Shown here: in pieces, positions 61,430-64,000 of the stretch | Position numbering within the stretch: the first letter of the stretch is position 1 | Layout of the letters: every line of letters starts with the position of its first letter | Source of the DNA: Planctomycetota bacterium | Lineage (GTDB): Bacteria; Planctomycetota; Planctomycetia; Pirellulales; PNKZ01 | Assembly: GCA_018242585.1 (NCBI GenBank) | Contig: JAFEBQ010000015.1 | Span: 1 to 64,000 of the forward strand | Direction: 5' to 3' | Length of the DNA stretch: 64,000 nt | Program-made: the position numbers and the translations under genes | Notes under the pieces: generated by a model | What the model saw: only the letters and a program-made list of their open reading frames with translations | Databases searched by the model: none | What the model was told of the DNA's origin: nothing

Positions 61430-62263
61430 ATGCTACGCACCCTTGATCGTCGTCGTTTTCTTGGCGTGTCGGCCGGCGCTGCCGCGGCCGCTTGCCTGAC
61501 CAGCCAGCGTGCGGTGTTGGCCGCCGCCGCGGCGTCGGACCTGAAAGTCGGCATTCAGATGTACTCGCTGCGTGGCTTTCCAGTGGCCGAGGCGATGCAG
61601 CACGCCCACGACCTGGGCTTTCGCGTGATCGAGATGTACCCGGGCATGTTCCCGATCAGCACCGATTCGAGTGAGATTCAAGCGACGCTCGACAAGATGA
61701 AGGGACTCGAGCTGACCTGCCTGGCCCACGGCGTGAATCGCTTTACCAAAGATCACGACAAGAACAAGCGGATGTTCGAGTTCGCCAAGCTGGCGGGCAT
61801 TCGCAATCTGTCGGCCGACCCGGACCCCGATTCGTTCGACAGCCTGGACAAGTTGGTCGAGGAGTTCGACGTGCGGATCGGCATTCACAACCACGGGCCG
61901 AAGCACCGCTACAACAAAGTGGTCGACGTGCTCGACGCCATCAAGGACCATCACAAGAACATCGGCGCGTGCGCCGACCTGGGTCACTTTATCCGCTCGG
62001 CCGAAGACCCGGTCCACGTCATCCGCTCGCTGCAAGGTCGCTTGTTCGGCGTCCACCTGAAGGACTTCGCCGAGCAGGCCGACAAGACCAAGGGCGTGAT
62101 CCTGGGCAAAGGTCATCTGAACGTGGCGGCGGTGTTCGACGCGCTGCGCCAGGTGAACTTCCCCGCCGACGGGGTGATCGCCCTGGAATACGAAGAGAAC
62201 CCCAAGGACCCGATCGACGAGATTCGCCAATGCCGCGAAGTGGCGATCAAGGCGCTGGGATAG
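61430..62263 (+). CDS. Tat-exported sugar isomerase/epimerase
   Basis: 277 aa from the ATG at 61430, with AGGAG 8 nt upstream; a TTG two codons earlier is in frame. Twin-arginine signal: LDRRRFLGVSAGAAAAACLTSQRAVLA. TIM-barrel of the xylose isomerase-like family: VGIQMYSLRGFPVAEAMQHAHDLGFRVIEMY, GIHNHGPKHRYN, GACADLGHFIRSAEDP, GVHLKDFAEQ, GVIALEYEENPKDP (metal-binding Glu/Asp/His at strand ends). Probably isomerises or epimerises a sugar or sugar acid in the periplasm. It converges on the FAD oxidoreductase. Confidence 0.88.
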   Translation: MLRTLDRRRFLGVSAGAAAAACLTSQRAVLAAAAASDLKVGIQMYSLRGFPVAEAMQHAHDLGFRVIEMYPGMFPISTDSSEIQATLDKMKGLELTCLAHGVNRFTKDHDKNKRMFEFAKLAGIRNLSADPDPDSFDSLDKLVEEFDVRIGIHNHGPKHRYNKVVDVLDAIKDHHKNIGACADLGHFIRSAEDPVHVIRSLQGRLFGVHLKDFAEQADKTKGVILGKGHLNVAAVFDALRQVNFPADGVIALEYEENPKDPIDEIRQCREVAIKALG

Positions 62264-62313
62264 AGCGCTGCGGGAGGCGCGGGCTTCCATGCTAAGCCCC
62301 AATGTCCAAATCC

Positions 62314-62376
62314 CAATGACCAATGAAAAGGGGATGTGTTGCGGCGTGATGCTGTGGCACATCCCCTTGGTCATTG
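62314..62376. repeat. Inverted repeat between convergent genes
   Basis: CAATGACCAA (62314-62323) pairs with TTGGTCATTG (62367-62376) and GGGGATGTG (62330-62338) with CACATCCCC (62358-62366); the left arm has a 6-nt bulge. CAATGTCCAAATCCCAATG precedes it. It overlaps the last codons of the FAD oxidoreductase and could terminate both genes. Confidence 0.7.
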
Positions 62377-64000
62377 AGGCTTCTCAGCCGCAGGCAAATC
62401 CAGCACTTGGCGCTGAGCCAGAAGTCGCTTGCGCAGCGCGGCGTAGTCGAGTTCTTGCACCGCTGTCTTTTGCTTGGAAGCCAGCGCGGCGGCGACGCCG
62501 GCGCTGTGGCCGATGGTCATCCAGGCCGGCTCGACGCGGATTGAGCTATATGCCACGTGAGTCGCTGACAGCGCCACGGGGACCAGTAGATTGCCGCATT
62601 CAGCGGCCTTCGGCGTGATGGCCCGGTAGGGCACCTGATAGGCGTAGCCGTGCCGCTTGCCCGGGATGCGAACCGGGAAGATCGTCCCTTCGTTGATCAC
62701 TTCAGTCGTGCCGCGAGCGACGCGCTGGCAATCGTGGGAATCGATCGGGAACGACACCACGGCAATCGAGTCGGGCTTCGCGCCGGTGGTCAGGATGTCG
62801 GCCTGGGTCATCACGGCCGCGCCGCGCATTCGCCGCCCTTCGCGCACATAGAGCTGGGGCGACCAATGGTCGTAGCTGGCGAACTCGTCGCGGCAGAGTC
62901 CCAGTTTCGCCAGTTGCTCGCGCAGCTCGCTCGGCACGGCCGGATCGGTCGTCAGAAACTGGTACAGTTCAAGGGTGTACTGCTTGTGCGCTTCCCAAAT
63001 CGCTGCGCGCTCGGCGGGGCTCGCCTCGCACCAGCGGTTACCAGCGCCGATCAGTCCCATCGAGAACTGCTTGCCAATCCCGTTGTTGGCGTCGATCTTG
63101 CCGTTCGGCAACGGATACAAATCCCACAACAGGATCGGCTTCTTCTCCTGGGCGAAGTAGCGACGAACCGCTTCGAACCGCGCCGGGTCGTAGTGCTGGG
63201 GCTTGGGGAACGACACGCGGTTCTCCGGCGTCGTCGTCAGGCAGAGCCGAAAGCTGTAAACCATCACGTTCTTGTCGCCGGCCGCGGCGTCGCCGGCGTC
63301 GGTCGTCGTCAACAGCGGCAGCAATTTGCCGCTGGCGTCAAGCCCCGACATGGCCATCGCTGGCTTGGGATATTGCTTGCCGGCTAGCGACTCGCCGTAC
63401 TCGTCGCGCCCCTCGCGGCCGATCGTCCAACTGACTCCGGCCCCGGCCAGCAGGTCGCCTTCGTAGGTGGCGTCAACGAAGACCGGGGCCTCGAACTTTT
63501 TTCCGTCAATCGTGGCCAGGGTGGTGATCCGCGCGTCTTGCTTTTCCACGCGCGCTAGGACGGCGCTCGTGACGATCTTCACACCGGCTTCTTTAAGCAT
63601 GGCCAGGGCCACGCGCTCGGCCACGTGCGGCTCGTAAGTCCACTTGCTCTGGTCCTTCTCGGCCACGCGGTAGGGAAGAGTGATGCCGCGCCGAGTGTAA
63701 TCGTCCTCGATCCGCTGATGGAACTCCTCGAACAAACCGCGTAGCGCGCTGCGCACCATCTGGTTCGAGTCGCTGAAACAGAGGCCGCCGCTGTTGACGC
63801 CGCCGATCAACTGGCTCGGTTCGACGAGGACCGTCTGGGCCCCTTCGCGCGCGGCGCCAATGGCCGCGCACACACCGGCCGGCGTCGCCCCATAGACCAC
63901 CACGTCGGCCTGCACGACGCCCGCGGCGTGCAGTGGCGAATGAACTGCAAATGTGAGATAGACAGCGGCGGCTAAACCGCAAGCGGAGAAGAAACGCGCA
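62371..64000 (-). CDS. Exported FAD-dependent oxidoreductase, N-terminus beyond window
   Basis: At least 542 codons; a GTG at 63915 is in frame, but the same frame stays open to the window edge and encodes a signal-peptide-like stretch (RFFSACGLAAAVYLTFAVHSPLHA-A), so the true start is outside. The FAD-binding motif is VVVYGATPAGVCAAIGAAREG, followed by LIGGVNSGG and, near the C-terminus, LLVPVALSATHVAYSSIRVEPAWMTIGHSAGVAAALA. This is the FAD-dependent oxidoreductase family abundant in planctomycetes, of unknown substrate, possibly acting on sugars. The inverted repeat at 62314-62376 lies at its 3' end. Confidence 0.87.
   Translation of the reverse strand, partial: ARFFSACGLAAAVYLTFAVHSPLHAAGVVQADVVVYGATPAGVCAAIGAAREGAQTVLVEPSQLIGGVNSGGLCFSDSNQMVRSALRGLFEEFHQRIEDDYTRRGITLPYRVAEKDQSKWTYEPHVAERVALAMLKEAGVKIVTSAVLARVEKQDARITTLATIDGKKFEAPVFVDATYEGDLLAGAGVSWTIGREGRDEYGESLAGKQYPKPAMAMSGLDASGKLLPLLTTTDAGDAAAGDKNVMVYSFRLCLTTTPENRVSFPKPQHYDPARFEAVRRYFAQEKKPILLWDLYPLPNGKIDANNGIGKQFSMGLIGAGNRWCEASPAERAAIWEAHKQYTLELYQFLTTDPAVPSELREQLAKLGLCRDEFASYDHWSPQLYVREGRRMRGAAVMTQADILTTGAKPDSIAVVSFPIDSHDCQRVARGTTEVINEGTIFPVRIPGKRHGYAYQVPYRAITPKAAECGNLLVPVALSATHVAYSSIRVEPAWMTIGHSAGVAAALASKQKTAVQELDYAALRKRLLAQRQVLDLPAAEKPQ

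Noticed and set aside
1-64000. tRNA, rRNA, IS elements, prophage and sigma-54 -24/-12 promoters
   Set aside because: Scanned by eye for TTCGAATCC-like tRNA arms, transposase or integrase motifs and TGGCAC-N5-TTGC; no convincing instance was found. A covariance or profile search would settle it.

Overview
The window looks like a chromosome segment from a GC-rich planctomycete, most likely of the Pirellulales. This rests on protein content, not on any rRNA marker. Planctomycete-type families include a PVC-type exported dehydrogenase/HEAT/cytochrome c protein, a DUF1598-like protein, a cysteine-repeat exported protein, a 96-residue 'PYDVVELKAAI' protein, a Tat-exported sugar isomerase/epimerase, a ceramidase-SGNH fusion and a FAD oxidoreductase of the exported type. 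Many AsmA-like, signal-peptide and beta-propeller proteins also fit. No rRNA, tRNA, IS element, transposase, integrase or prophage gene was recognised.

Layout. 42-684 is a small CRISPR array with 36-nt repeats; no cas gene is present, so any cas operon must lie left of the window or elsewhere. It is followed by a 30-bp inverted repeat and a thioredoxin/degenerate-YHS exported protein. 1902-3018 is a kilobase without a credible gene that forms the leader region of rho and holds a promoter-like site and two terminator-like hairpins. 3-16 kb carries information-processing and central genes (rho, hrpB, a Cys/Met PLP enzyme, an AsmA-like giant, ald, der, a family 4 UDG). 17-28 kb carries exported proteins, including the cysteine-repeat protein, plus a divergent phosphoglycerate kinase. 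28.8-33.6 kb is a probable argH / HEAT-receiver-like / sigma-54 activator unit. 33.9-36.9 kb is hemX-like / hemA / fkbM-like. 38.2-41.8 kb holds a MarR regulator, a flavin halogenase-like enzyme, a tiny membrane protein and an MFS exporter. 41.9-64 kb is mainly metabolic and exported enzymes: 5-oxoprolinase, PQQ-like propeller, folD, sulfite/nitrite reductase, ceramidase-SGNH, glycerate kinase, YyaL-like, RtcB, UvrC lacking its helix-hairpin-helix end, a sugar isomerase and a partial FAD oxidoreductase that runs off the right edge.

Genes that appear to work together: argH and the HEAT/receiver-like gene overlap by 4 bases, as do the hemX-like gene and hemA, so both pairs are likely translationally coupled. 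The MarR / halogenase-like / MFS group reads as a small regulated oxidation-and-export module, which is inference. Almost every intergenic gap carries one of several dispersed palindromic or low-complexity elements, and these account for most of the non-coding structure seen.

The best candidates for something new are: the CRISPR array, whose repeat begins with a perfect 18-bp palindrome and which contains two consecutive 50-bp units lacking the first half of that palindrome; the roughly 0.9-kb structured rho leader; the exported protein joining HEAT-like repeats to a receiver-like domain beside a sensorless sigma-54 activator; and the cysteine-repeat exported protein. Many start codons were moved inward from the longest open frame on ribosome-binding-site, signal-peptide or family-length grounds; these choices are stated per gene.
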